A stretch of DNA of 64,000 nucleotides from Bacteroidota bacterium (GTDB lineage Bacteria > Bacteroidota > Bacteroidia > Bacteroidales > JAGONC01), in assembly GCA_022711405.1 (NCBI GenBank), contig JAKLFC010000003.1:238843-302842 (forward strand), in the 5' to 3' direction. Position numbers and translations under genes: made by a program. How positions within the stretch are numbered: the stretch's first letter is position 1; every line of letters starts with the position of its first letter. This document shows positions 37,500-46,017 of this stretch, one piece after another. Below the pieces are notes generated by a model, which was not told where the DNA came from, searched no databases, and saw only the letters and a list, made by a program, of their open reading frames with translations.

Positions 37500-38879
37500 A
37501 TGAAAGGCGAAAGGATCACCATTGAGAATGGGCACTTGAAGGTACCTGACCATCCCATTATTCCATTTATTGAGGGTGACGGAACCGGTGCAGACATCTG
37601 GAAGGCGTCAAGGCGTGTTTTTGATGCAGCTGTGGAGAAGGTATACCATGGGCACCGGCAGGTGATCTGGTATGAGGTCTTCGCCGGTGAGAATTCGTTC
37701 AACAGGACCGGGCAATGGCTCCCCCCGGAAACCACAGCAGCATTCAGGGAGTACCTGGTGGGCATAAAAGGGCCGCTAACCACGCCTATCGGCGGCGGTA
37801 TCCGCTCACTGAACGTGGCTCTTCGCCAGGAGCTTGACCTTTATACGTGCCTTCGGCCGGTCAGGTACATCCCCGGTGTGCCTTCCCCGGTGATCAGGCC
37901 ACAGGATGTGGATATGATCGTATTCCGTGAAAACACCGAGGACATCTATGCCGGGATCGAGTGGGCCAGCGGCACACCGGAAGCCAGAAAGGTGATTGAT
38001 TTCCTTCAGCATGAAATGGGGGTCAACAAGATCCGATTTCCTGAAACCTCTGGCATCGGGATCAAACCCATCTCCGCCCAGGGAACCCGACGGCTTGTGC
38101 GCGCTGCCATCCGGTATGCCCTTGAACATGGCAGAACCTCCATTACGCTGGTGCATAAAGGCAACATCATGAAATTTACCGAGGGCGGATTCAAGAACTG
38201 GGGTTATGAGGTGGCAAAGGAGGAATACAGGGATCAGACCGTGACCGAGAGGGAAAGCTGGATCCTGTCGAATAGTGAAAAAAATCCAGACCTCACAGTG
38301 GAGCAAAATGCCAGAATGATCGAGCCGGGGTACTACCTGATGACGGAACATCAGCAGGCAGCGGTCAGGGAAGAGGTTGAGCAGGCGCTGAACCTCATGC
38401 CCACACACGGCAACGGTCAATGGAAGAAGAGGCTGCTCATCCGCGACAGCATCGCCGACATTGCTTTACAACAGGTGCTTACACGGGCGCGTGAGTTTGA
38501 TATCATCGCCACACCCAACCTCAACGGGGATTACCTCTCGGATGCACTGGCAGCCCAGGTAGGAGGAATTGGCATTGCACCCGGGGCCAACATCAACTGG
38601 GAAAGCGGTCATGCGATCTTTGAAGCCACGCATGGCACCGCTCCCAAATATGCCAACCTTGACAAGGTCAATCCGGGCTCGGTGATCCTTTCCGGAGGCA
38701 TGATGTTCAGTTACATGGGCTGGAAAGAAGCCGAACAGCTGATATGGAATGCACTGGTGAAGACGATTGCACAGAAAAAGGTCACCTATGATTATCACCG
38801 TATGATGCCCGAAGCCACACTGCTCGCATGCTCTGAGTTCGCCTCCGCCATCATTGAGAACATGGATTCAACCGAATGA
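37500..38879 (+). CDS. icd: NADP-dependent isocitrate dehydrogenase
   Basis: Icd oxidises isocitrate to 2-oxoglutarate and CO2. This 459-residue protein is of the bacterial homodimeric type. Substrate-binding and catalytic segments are visible: [18 protein letters not shown] with the Ser of the phospho-loop, [26 protein letters not shown] and [19 protein letters not shown] specificity is indicated by the Lys-Tyr pair in [17 protein letters not shown] and by Tyr and Arg in VTYDYHRMM, the positions that mark NADP use in E. coli Icd. It lies 27 bases before gltA, so the two form an oxidative half-pathway to 2-oxoglutarate, probably for glutamate synthesis in this anaerobe. Confidence 0.95.
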   Translation: MKGERITIENGHLKVPDHPIIPFIEGDGTGADIWKASRRVFDAAVEKVYHGHRQVIWYEVFAGENSFNRTGQWLPPETTAAFREYLVGIKGPLTTPIGGGIRSLNVALRQELDLYTCLRPVRYIPGVPSPVIRPQDVDMIVFRENTEDIYAGIEWASGTPEARKVIDFLQHEMGVNKIRFPETSGIGIKPISAQGTRRLVRAAIRYALEHGRTSITLVHKGNIMKFTEGGFKNWGYEVAKEEYRDQTVTERESWILSNSEKNPDLTVEQNARMIEPGYYLMTEHQQAAVREEVEQALNLMPTHGNGQWKKRLLIRDSIADIALQQVLTRAREFDIIATPNLNGDYLSDALAAQVGGIGIAPGANINWESGHAIFEATHGTAPKYANLDKVNPGSVILSGGMMFSYMGWKEAEQLIWNALVKTIAQKKVTYDYHRMMPEATLLACSEFASAIIENMDSTE

Positions 38880-38906
38880 CACTGACCTATCCAAATACAC
38901 ATTCCT

Positions 38907-40241
38907 ATGCCGAACCTGAAACAGAAGTTACGCGAAAAAATTGACATCTGGCGGCCCCGCGTGGCGCGGCTGATCCAGGAACATTCCGACGTGGTGGTCG
39001 ACCAGGTGACGGTCGGACAGATACTGGGGGGAATGCGGGGGATCAAATGCCTGGTCACCGACATTTCGTACCTGGATCCGATGGAAGGGATTCGTTACCG
39101 TGGATTTACCCTCCCCGAGGTATTTGCAAAGCTTCCAAAACCCAGGGGGGCTGAGTCTCCTTATGTAGAGGGTTTGATCTATCTTTTTCTCATCGGCGAG
39201 ATACCCACCGTAGAGGAGGTGGAGGATGTGATCGATGAGTTTCATAAACGCAGGATCCTGCCACGGTACGTATACGATGTGATCGATCAGTTTCCATGCT
39301 GCAGTCACCCCATGACCATTTTTTCTGCGGCGGTGATGACCCTGCAGCGGGAGTCGTTCTTTGCCAAAAAGTATGCTGCCGGCTTGAATAAGACCGGATT
39401 CTGGGATCCTACCTATGAAGATGCCCTCAACCTGATCGCCAAACTGCCGGAAATCGCTACCTACATCTATGCCAAGCTGTACCGTGACGGGAAACGGATA
39501 CAATCGAATCCCGGGCTGGACCTGGGAGGCAATTTTGCCCACATGATGGGTATACCCAGGCCTTACGATGATGTGGCAAGGATGCATTTTATCCTTCATT
39601 CGGACCATGAAAGCGGCAATGTCAGTGCGCACACCGGACACCTGGTGGGCAGCAGTTTGGCGGATGTTTACCTTTCGGTGTCTTCCATGATCAACGGGCT
39701 GGCTGGCCCCCTGCATGGTCTGGCCAACCAGGAGGTACTCCGCTGGCTTCATGAACTGATGGACCGTATGGATCACAAGATCCCCACCGAGGATGAGATC
39801 AAACAGTATGTGTGGGATACCCTGAATGCCGGCATGGTGATCCCTGGTTACGGGCATGCAGTCCTGCGAAAGACCGATCCAAGGTTTCTTCTCCAGCGTG
39901 ACTTTGCCATGAAGCATATGGCCGGTGATCCGATCTTCCAGTATGTGGACCTGCTGTATAAGGTGACCCCTGACATCCTGATGGAGCATGGTAAGGCCAA
40001 AAATCCCTGGCCCAATGTAGACGCGCATTCCGGCGCCCTGCAATGGTACTATGGCGTAAGGGAGTACGACTTCTACACGGTCCTGTTTGGCATTGGAAGG
40101 GCGATAGGCGTATGTGCGAACCTGATCTGGGACCGTGCCCTCATGTACCCCCTGGAAAGGCCTAAATCCATCACGATCGACATGATGGAAGAGATCGTCG
40201 AGAAGGCGAAAAAGAAATCCTCCATGGAGTCAGTCTCCTGA
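38907..40241 (+). CDS. gltA: citrate synthase (eukaryote-like type)
   Basis: Citrate synthase condenses acetyl-CoA with oxaloacetate. The 444-residue sequence resembles the mitochondrial form more than the E. coli hexamer. Catalytic residues appear in ESGNVSAHT, PGYGHAVLRKTDPR and NVDAHSGALQW, the equivalents of pig H274, H320 and D375. No N-terminal NADH-regulatory domain or mitochondrial leader is present. This type is widespread in Bacteroidota. It follows icd by 27 bases and ends 11 bases from the convergent acpH gene. Together with icd it feeds 2-oxoglutarate synthesis; aconitase is not in the window. Confidence 0.94.
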   Translation: MPNLKQKLREKIDIWRPRVARLIQEHSDVVVDQVTVGQILGGMRGIKCLVTDISYLDPMEGIRYRGFTLPEVFAKLPKPRGAESPYVEGLIYLFLIGEIPTVEEVEDVIDEFHKRRILPRYVYDVIDQFPCCSHPMTIFSAAVMTLQRESFFAKKYAAGLNKTGFWDPTYEDALNLIAKLPEIATYIYAKLYRDGKRIQSNPGLDLGGNFAHMMGIPRPYDDVARMHFILHSDHESGNVSAHTGHLVGSSLADVYLSVSSMINGLAGPLHGLANQEVLRWLHELMDRMDHKIPTEDEIKQYVWDTLNAGMVIPGYGHAVLRKTDPRFLLQRDFAMKHMAGDPIFQYVDLLYKVTPDILMEHGKAKNPWPNVDAHSGALQWYYGVREYDFYTVLFGIGRAIGVCANLIWDRALMYPLERPKSITIDMMEEIVEKAKKKSSMESVS

Positions 40242-40252
40242 ATACGAGGAGG

Positions 40253-40846
40253 TTATTCTCTCAGAAGTTTCTCCAGTTCCTCTTCTGAGTACCTGATCAG
40301 ATCCGGGAAAAAGGTTCTGAATTCGGTATGGAACATTTCATAATGGTTGCGCAGATCCCTGGTGGCCTTTTCCATTCCCGACCGGTAAGGTGTCCGTGTG
40401 GCGATTCCCTGTAGGCTCTGCTGCAGAAAATCCAGATCGGCGTAGGAGGCCAGCCAGTTGTCCTCTGCCATGTAAGGAAGGATGCGTCGCGTGCGGGCCG
40501 GCAGGATCTGGAAATTCTGCATCAGCACCGAGTAGCATCGTTCTGTAAATCCTATCAGGCTTACAGGCGAATAAAATGACCAGTTGGCGGCAAGAAAATG
40601 GTCGTAGAACATGTCCACGATGACTCCCGCATACTTGTGATAATTTCCGTGAAGCCGCCGTTTGCTCAACAGGAACTGCTGGTGGCTGTCGGTGAAGGTA
40701 TCGATCCTGCGGTGAAGCGTAATACCTTTGATGATGCCTTCCCGGTAATGGTCATAGTTATTCCCGGTGATGTGGTCGGCAATGAAATTCCCGATCAGGA
40801 TATCGGGCTGATCCCCCGAAAGGAAAGCGTGCGCAAGAAAGTTCAT
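40253..40846 (-). CDS. acpH: acyl-carrier-protein phosphodiesterase
   Basis: AcpH removes the 4'-phosphopantetheine group from acyl carrier protein. The 197-residue protein matches the DUF479/AcpH family: MNFLAHAFLSGDQPDILIGNFIADHI at the start, HRRIDTFTDSH with catalytic-site His and Asp, and MFYDHFLAANW. The length is normal. An exact -7 element lies 27 bases upstream. It is a single gene between convergent gltA and divergent iorA. Confidence 0.88.
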   Translation of the reverse strand: MNFLAHAFLSGDQPDILIGNFIADHITGNNYDHYREGIIKGITLHRRIDTFTDSHQQFLLSKRRLHGNYHKYAGVIVDMFYDHFLAANWSFYSPVSLIGFTERCYSVLMQNFQILPARTRRILPYMAEDNWLASYADLDFLQQSLQGIATRTPYRSGMEKATRDLRNHYEMFHTEFRTFFPDLIRYSEEELEKLLRE

Positions 40847-40872
40847 GGATACCTCATGTGATACGGGCGCAT

Positions 40873-40880
40873 CAAAATTA
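40873..40880 (-). promoter_or_regulatory. -7 element TAATTTTG of acpH
   Basis: The minus strand reads TAATTTTG, an exact TAnnTTTG match, 27 bases before the acpH start codon. Confidence 0.55.
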
Positions 40881-40925
40881 CTTATAATTATTATAAATAA
40901 GGATCAGGAAGAAAAGAAAACCGCC

Positions 40926-40957
40926 TTTGGTTAAGTGAAGGAAAATTTCTACATTTG
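40926..40957 (+). promoter_or_regulatory. promoter of iorAB (TTTG-N20-TACATTTG)
   Basis: A -33 element TTTG (40926-40929), a 20-base spacer and a -7 element TACATTTG (40950-40957) form the most complete Bacteroidota promoter in the window. The iorA ATG lies 45 bases downstream. Confidence 0.75.
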
Positions 40958-41001
40958 TCTGAATCGTTATCTGTCTATGGTTTCATTCATTTTATTGTGT
41001 C

Positions 41002-42630
41002 ATGGAACAACTGGTATTACTGGGTGACGAGGCGATTGCACAAGCGGCGATCGATGCGGGGGTAACGGGCATTTATGCATATCCCGGTACGCCATCCACC
41101 GAAATTACGGAATATGCGGAACGTTCGGGTGAGGCAAGGGAGGGAAAGATCAAAGCCTGCTGGTGTGCCAATGAAAAAACCGCCATGGAAGCGGCTCTTG
41201 GTGTTTCCTATGCGGGCAGGCGGGGGATGGTATCCATGAAACATGTAGGATTGAATGTGGCCGCCGATCCCTTTATCAATTCTGCCATCACTGGGGCCAA
41301 CGGTGGCCTGCTGGTCGTCAGCGCTGATGATCCTTCCATGCACTCCTCGCAGAACGAGCAGGATTCGAGGTATTATGGCAAGTTTGCCATGATCCCGATC
41401 CTTGAGCCGGGTAACCAGCAGGAGGCCTACGACATGGTGCATGAAGGCTTTGCCCTCTCCGAGCGGCTCCATGTACCGGTACTCCTGCGCATCACAACCC
41501 GTCTGGCACATTCCCGTGCAGTGGTGAAGCGTCATCCGGCCGTTACAGGTCAGAATCCCCTGCAGCTACCTGAAAATCCGATGCAGTACATACTGCTGCC
41601 TTTAAGTGCCCGCAAGCGGTACAGGGAACTTCTCGGCAAGCAGGAGCGTATTATGAGGGAAGCTGAAGGATCACCCTATAACCGCTGGATCGAAGGAAAA
41701 GACCGTTCCCTGGGTATCATTGCTGCCGGGATCGCGTACAATTACCTGATGGAGCACTATGAAGACAGGAAGTGTCCCTATCCTGTCGTAAAAATTGGGC
41801 ATTATCCAATGCCGCGCAAGCTGATGGAAGACCTCTGCGTATCCTGTGAACAGATCCTTGTGCTGGAAGATGGGTATCCTTTTATTGAAGAACTTCTCAG
41901 GGGATACCTTGACAAGGGAACAAAAATCAGGGGCAGGCTTGACGGATCCCTGCCGCGTGATGGCGAACTGAACCCGGGAGTGATTGCCAGAGCACTCGGT
42001 CTTCCCGCGCATTCAGGTATACCGGTACCGGATATGGTGGTCTCTCGTCCCCCCTCGCTCTGCAAAGGCTGTCCTCACATCTATTCCTATAATGCACTGA
42101 ATGAGGCCATGACTTCATACACCGGAGGCCGTGTCCTGTCTGATATCGGATGTTATTCCCTCGGAGCCCTCAGTCCGTACAAAGCCATTAACACGCTGGT
42201 CGATATGGGTTCGTCGATCACCATGGCCAAAGGAGCTGCTGACGCCGGCCTGATACCGGCGGTGGCTGTCATTGGGGATTCCACGTTCATCCACTCCGGG
42301 ATCACCGGCCTGATCGATGCCGTGGATCACCATGCGCCTGTGACCGTCGTTATCCTTGATAACCAGACCACGGCCATGACGGGCGGACAGCCCTCACCCG
42401 CCTCCTCAAGGATCGAACAGATCGTGGAAGGGATCGGAGTGGAAAAGGAACACATCCGTGTGATCAGCCCCATTCCAAGGAAACATGAAGAAAATGTTAC
42501 TATTTTTAGCGAAGAACTGGCCTATAACGGCGTATCGGTCATCATACCCAGGAGAGAATGCATACAGACGGCCAGCCGCAAGCTGAAGCAGGCAAAAAAC
42601 CAAACCGGTTCAGGGGAGGAAGGTACATGA
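41002..42630 (+). CDS. iorA: indolepyruvate:ferredoxin oxidoreductase alpha subunit
   Basis: IorA is the thiamine-diphosphate subunit of the enzyme that oxidatively decarboxylates aryl pyruvates from Trp, Phe and Tyr and reduces ferredoxin. The 542-residue sequence has the pyrimidine-type domain first (PGTPSTEI, MKHVGLNVAADP, DDPSMHSSQNEQDSRYY), then a linker domain and the pyrophosphate-type domain (GDSTFIHSGITGL, DNQTTAMTGGQPSP), plus CKGCPH. The C-terminal two-[4Fe-4S] ferredoxin domain found in archaeal IorA is absent: the protein ends soon after IPRRECIQ. The shortened form seems usual in Bacteroidota, but then a separate electron carrier is needed. A strong promoter lies upstream and iorB overlaps by four bases. 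Confidence 0.93.
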   Translation: MEQLVLLGDEAIAQAAIDAGVTGIYAYPGTPSTEITEYAERSGEAREGKIKACWCANEKTAMEAALGVSYAGRRGMVSMKHVGLNVAADPFINSAITGANGGLLVVSADDPSMHSSQNEQDSRYYGKFAMIPILEPGNQQEAYDMVHEGFALSERLHVPVLLRITTRLAHSRAVVKRHPAVTGQNPLQLPENPMQYILLPLSARKRYRELLGKQERIMREAEGSPYNRWIEGKDRSLGIIAAGIAYNYLMEHYEDRKCPYPVVKIGHYPMPRKLMEDLCVSCEQILVLEDGYPFIEELLRGYLDKGTKIRGRLDGSLPRDGELNPGVIARALGLPAHSGIPVPDMVVSRPPSLCKGCPHIYSYNALNEAMTSYTGGRVLSDIGCYSLGALSPYKAINTLVDMGSSITMAKGAADAGLIPAVAVIGDSTFIHSGITGLIDAVDHHAPVTVVILDNQTTAMTGGQPSPASSRIEQIVEGIGVEKEHIRVISPIPRKHEENVTIFSEELAYNGVSVIIPRRECIQTASRKLKQAKNQTGSGEEGT

Positions 42631-43211
42631 AAAAAGATATTGTTCTTGCAGGAGTAGGAGGGCAGGGCGTGCTATCCATTTCGGCCCTCATCGGTCTGGC
42701 AGCGATGAAATCAGGTCTCTGCCTCAAGCAGGCAGAGGTTCATGGGATGAGCCAGCGGGGCGGTGAGGTACACTCCCATCTCCGTATTGCGGATGCTCCC
42801 ATTGCTTCCGACCTTATTCCGGAAGGAAAAGCGGATCTGATCCTTTCGGTGGAACCTATGGAAGGACTGCGTTACCTGCCCATGCTTTCGGAAAAAGGCT
42901 GGCTGGTCACCAATACCCAGCCTTTCATCAATATTTCCAATTATCCTGACCTGGACCTGATCCTGCAGGAGATCTCCAGAATACCCCATCATGTGGCTTT
43001 CAATGCGGATGAAATGGCGAAAGAGACAGGTTCCGTACGCACGATGAACACGGTGATGCTGGGCGCCTCCATCCCATTTCTGAACATACCCTTCGAAAAA
43101 TTTGAGGATGCGATCACTGTTTTCTTCGAGTCCAAAGGTTCTGAAATCATCCGGATGAATCTTGCTGCACTGAATAAAGGAAGAGATTTTGCCCTGAAAG
43201 GACTCGGATGA
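42627..43211 (+). CDS. iorB: indolepyruvate:ferredoxin oxidoreductase beta subunit
   Basis: IorB is the gamma-domain-like partner of IorA. The 194-residue protein begins MKKDIVLAGVGGQGVLSI, the conserved N-terminal glycine-rich motif, and has EVHGMSQRGGEVHSHLRI, typical of the 2-oxoacid:ferredoxin oxidoreductase gamma family. The frame is open further upstream, but the ATG at 42627 overlaps the iorA stop by four bases and is preceded by a purine-rich GGGGAGGAAGG, an unusually good ribosome-binding site for this genome. The downstream peptidase gene also overlaps it by four bases, so all three are one operon. Confidence 0.93.
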   Translation: MKKDIVLAGVGGQGVLSISALIGLAAMKSGLCLKQAEVHGMSQRGGEVHSHLRIADAPIASDLIPEGKADLILSVEPMEGLRYLPMLSEKGWLVTNTQPFINISNYPDLDLILQEISRIPHHVAFNADEMAKETGSVRTMNTVMLGASIPFLNIPFEKFEDAITVFFESKGSEIIRMNLAALNKGRDFALKGLG

Positions 43212-44476
43212 TGAAACGAATCTTATTGCGGAGGATCACCGTCATCATCCTTCCCGTGCTGGCTGTCGTGGGAATCATTTTTCTGGTCCGTTATTGCACC
43301 AGGGATGATCAGATCCAGGAGGAACCCATGGTCGTGGTTCCTCCTCAGATGAAGTATGGCATTGTGATCGATTCGTTCAATCTGCACAACCGGACTGTGC
43401 TGAAGGACCAGAATTTCTCTGATATTCTGACGTACTACGGGGTTGATTATCAGATAATTGACATGCTGGTAAAACTTTCATACCCTGTATTTGACCTCAG
43501 GAAACTGAGGGCGGGCAACAGTTATACGGTCATGTGCAGTGATGATACGGCACAAAAGGCACATTATCTTGTCTATGAAGACTCTCCTGTATCGTTTGTC
43601 GTTTACGGGCTCACAGATTCATTATGTGTATACCGGACGGTGAAAGACATGAAACGGGTAGTGACCACCACCCATGGCTCGATCAGTTCGTCGCTGTGGA
43701 ATGCAATGATCGAAAGTGGGGCTGATCCTGCGCTTGCCATGGAGCTTTCGGATATCTATGCCTGGACGGTTGATTTTTTCGGGATACAGAAAGGGGATAC
43801 GTACGATGTTCTCTATGAGCAGCTGATCGTTGAGGGAGATACGATCGGTATCGGGAAAGTGCTGGCTGCCTGCCTGAACAATGAAGGCCATGCGTTTTAC
43901 GCTTTTCGTTACGTGCAGGACAGCGTGGCGGGATATTACGATGAGCAGGCAAAGAATCTCCGGCGGGCATTTTTAAAGGCACCCCTGCAGTACCGCAGGA
44001 TAAGCTCGCGGTTCACCCACAGCCGTTACCATCCGATCCTCAAGATCAGGCGTCCTCATCACGGTGTGGATTATTCTGCTCCGGCCGGAACCCCTGTCCA
44101 GACCATCGGAGATGGCACGGTCGTCCAGCTGTCGTATCAGAAAGGAGGGGGAGGACGGATGATCAAAATTAAGCACAACGGCACCTATACAACTGTTTAC
44201 ATGCATCTGAAGGGTTACGCCAAGGGAATCCGGCAGGGCGCGCGGGTAAGGCAGGGTGATGTGATCGGGTATGTGGGATCCACAGGCCTTTCCACGGGTC
44301 CGCATCTGGATTTCAGGGTTTACAAGAACGGTACGCCCATTGATCCGCTGAAGATGGAGTCCCCGCCGGCTGATCCGGTGAAGCCTGCGTACAGGCCAGA
44401 GTTCGATAGCATCAGGATGGAATACACAAAGCAGCTTACCCAAAAAAATCAGGGGATAACGACCGTTACCCCCTGA
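43208..44476 (+). CDS. membrane-anchored M23-family peptidase (LytM-like)
   Basis: This 422-residue protein has an N-terminal membrane anchor (about 9-28), an opacity-like/LysM-like middle domain (50-250) and a C-terminal M23 domain (about 270-385). Family members cleave peptide bridges in peptidoglycan. The first zinc motif HHGVD (H284, D288) and the catalytic YMHL (H333) are present, but the final HxH motif reads GPHLDF: H366 is kept and the usual zinc-ligand His is Asp (D368). The enzyme may use Asp as a ligand or may be a regulator without catalysis. Either of two consecutive ATG codons (43208, 43211) can be the start. It ends at a large palindrome. Confidence 0.85.
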   Translation: MMKRILLRRITVIILPVLAVVGIIFLVRYCTRDDQIQEEPMVVVPPQMKYGIVIDSFNLHNRTVLKDQNFSDILTYYGVDYQIIDMLVKLSYPVFDLRKLRAGNSYTVMCSDDTAQKAHYLVYEDSPVSFVVYGLTDSLCVYRTVKDMKRVVTTTHGSISSSLWNAMIESGADPALAMELSDIYAWTVDFFGIQKGDTYDVLYEQLIVEGDTIGIGKVLAACLNNEGHAFYAFRYVQDSVAGYYDEQAKNLRRAFLKAPLQYRRISSRFTHSRYHPILKIRRPHHGVDYSAPAGTPVQTIGDGTVVQLSYQKGGGGRMIKIKHNGTYTTVYMHLKGYAKGIRQGARVRQGDVIGYVGSTGLSTGPHLDFRVYKNGTPIDPLKMESPPADPVKPAYRPEFDSIRMEYTKQLTQKNQGITTVTP

Positions 44477-44484
44477 TGAAAATG

Positions 44485-44552
44485 ACCCTTCCCCTGCACC
44501 TTCCTTGGGTCCCCGCGAAAGCGGGGATCCGGGAGGGGACGGGGGAGGGGTA
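44485..44552. terminator. large imperfect palindrome between convergent genes
   Basis: The gap between the M23 peptidase and susD contains an imperfect inverted repeat of about 68 bases. Its core (44510-44527) is a perfect seven-base stem, TCCCCGC and GCGGGGA, closed by a GAAA tetraloop. The outer arms are runs of pyrimidines and purines that pair with a few mismatches. It may act as a bidirectional terminator, and a hairpin of the same type recurs at 56263. Confidence 0.6.
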
Positions 44553-44564
44553 AAGCAAACGCTT

Positions 44565-45998
44565 TTACGGCACCAGTTCGGTTCCGCCAGCCCACCAGAC
44601 TTTGTAATTATAAACAAAATCCGGGTCATTAAGGTACTCGGCAGGTACATTGTCTGGATTTGATGACACTTCGCTCAGTGCGAACGGGAACCTGTTAACG
44701 AAACCGGTGGTTGCATTGTTTGGATTATGCATCGTCGGAATGCCGGTACGGCGGTAGTCGTTGTAGGCCTCGATCGCTTCGAACTCATAGAAAGCAATGT
44801 ATTTCTGCGTAATGAGTTCTTTCAGTTCGTTTCCTGGTACCCTGGGAGCCACCTGGTTGAGGATGTAATCCTCTGCTCCATCCACACCATGGTACGCAAA
44901 GTTCGCTGCAATGGCCTCGCCAAATGCATATGCCCATGTTGCATCTCCCTTCATCAGTTTGGCTTCGGCTTCGATGAACTTCAGCTCATGATAGGTCATC
45001 AAAGGTATCGCCCCTGTCTGACCATTTTCAGTGATCAACGATGTTGAGTACATACCCCCCTGGTTTTCCACCGCTGTGCCGTTGGGTGCGGGATTGTAGG
45101 CTCCGTCAATCTGTGTGAAATAGGCAGGGATACGCGGGTCGTTCCTTTCCACCATCAGGTCGTACAGTGTCTGACCTGAGGAAAGATGCGTCCTGTCGTT
45201 AAGGAACTGATACCATGGATTTTCACCACTCGCTGTCGGTTCGAAAGCATCAAAGATAAAGTTTTCATCGTTGCTTGTAAAGCCGTTGGCAAGGTAATTC
45301 AGTGCCTCAGTAGCCGCCGACGTTCCGTTGATCTTTGTCAAACGAAGTGCATAGCGTGCTTTCAATGACCATGCGGCCTTGATCCAGGCGTTCTGATCGC
45401 CATGGTAGATATAGTCGGCCGAGGGGAGCTTGTTCACCGTTTTGCCCAGGTTTACGATGGCATCATCCAGCATAGCCTGAATTTTGGGATAAAGTTCAGA
45501 TTGCTTGTCGTATTTGGGCTGAAGGATTTCGGCACCCATCAGGGCTTCCGTCCAGGGAACTTCGCCCCACATATCGGTGGCCACTGCCAGGTTATAGGCC
45601 GTAAGTACCTGGGCAATGCCCCTGGCCCAGTAGTTTTCAGGTTCTGTACCATCCGGAGCGGTTTTCGTTAAAATGTCCTTGAGTTCATTCATGACATCGT
45701 ACAAACCATTCCAGTTGTTGTTGAACAGTGAGGCATCATTCTGGGCCTGGCGTTTATCCGCCACGGCTGACTGTGCCCAGGTACCGGCGCTGTGCTCGAC
45801 ATACACGGTGGAATACCATGCAATGTCGCAGCCGGTGGTTTCGAAGGCTGTTTTCAGGATGGCATCCGGAAGGATACTCCCGGCTTCCATGTTCAGTGCA
45901 TCGTTTCGCTCCATGTCGATTTCATCCATCTTTTCATCGCTGCAGGCGAACAGAATGAGACCAAGAGCGGTAACCAGCAATATTTTAAGTGTTTTCAT
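44565..45998 (-). CDS. SusD/RagB-family lipoprotein (pair 1)
   Basis: This 477-residue surface lipoprotein is the SusD-like partner of the SusC gene just upstream. It has a lipoprotein signal (lipobox LFAC, C19), TPR-like helices and the SusD-like_2 pattern, with YNLAVATDMWGEVPWTEAL and YHELKFIEAEAKL. SusD proteins cap the SusC barrel and bind the ligand at the cell surface. The gene lies 19 bases after susC. No glycoside hydrolase, sulfatase or peptidase accompanies the pair, so the ligand is unknown. SusD-like_2 proteins include members in non-carbohydrate loci, so peptides are possible. Confidence 0.9.
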   Translation of the reverse strand: MKTLKILLVTALGLILFACSDEKMDEIDMERNDALNMEAGSILPDAILKTAFETTGCDIAWYSTVYVEHSAGTWAQSAVADKRQAQNDASLFNNNWNGLYDVMNELKDILTKTAPDGTEPENYWARGIAQVLTAYNLAVATDMWGEVPWTEALMGAEILQPKYDKQSELYPKIQAMLDDAIVNLGKTVNKLPSADYIYHGDQNAWIKAAWSLKARYALRLTKINGTSAATEALNYLANGFTSNDENFIFDAFEPTASGENPWYQFLNDRTHLSSGQTLYDLMVERNDPRIPAYFTQIDGAYNPAPNGTAVENQGGMYSTSLITENGQTGAIPLMTYHELKFIEAEAKLMKGDATWAYAFGEAIAANFAYHGVDGAEDYILNQVAPRVPGNELKELITQKYIAFYEFEAIEAYNDYRRTGIPTMHNPNNATTGFVNRFPFALSEVSSNPDNVPAEYLNDPDFVYNYKVWWAGGTELVP

Positions 45999-46017
45999 AC
46001 GCTTTCTGTGTTTTAGA

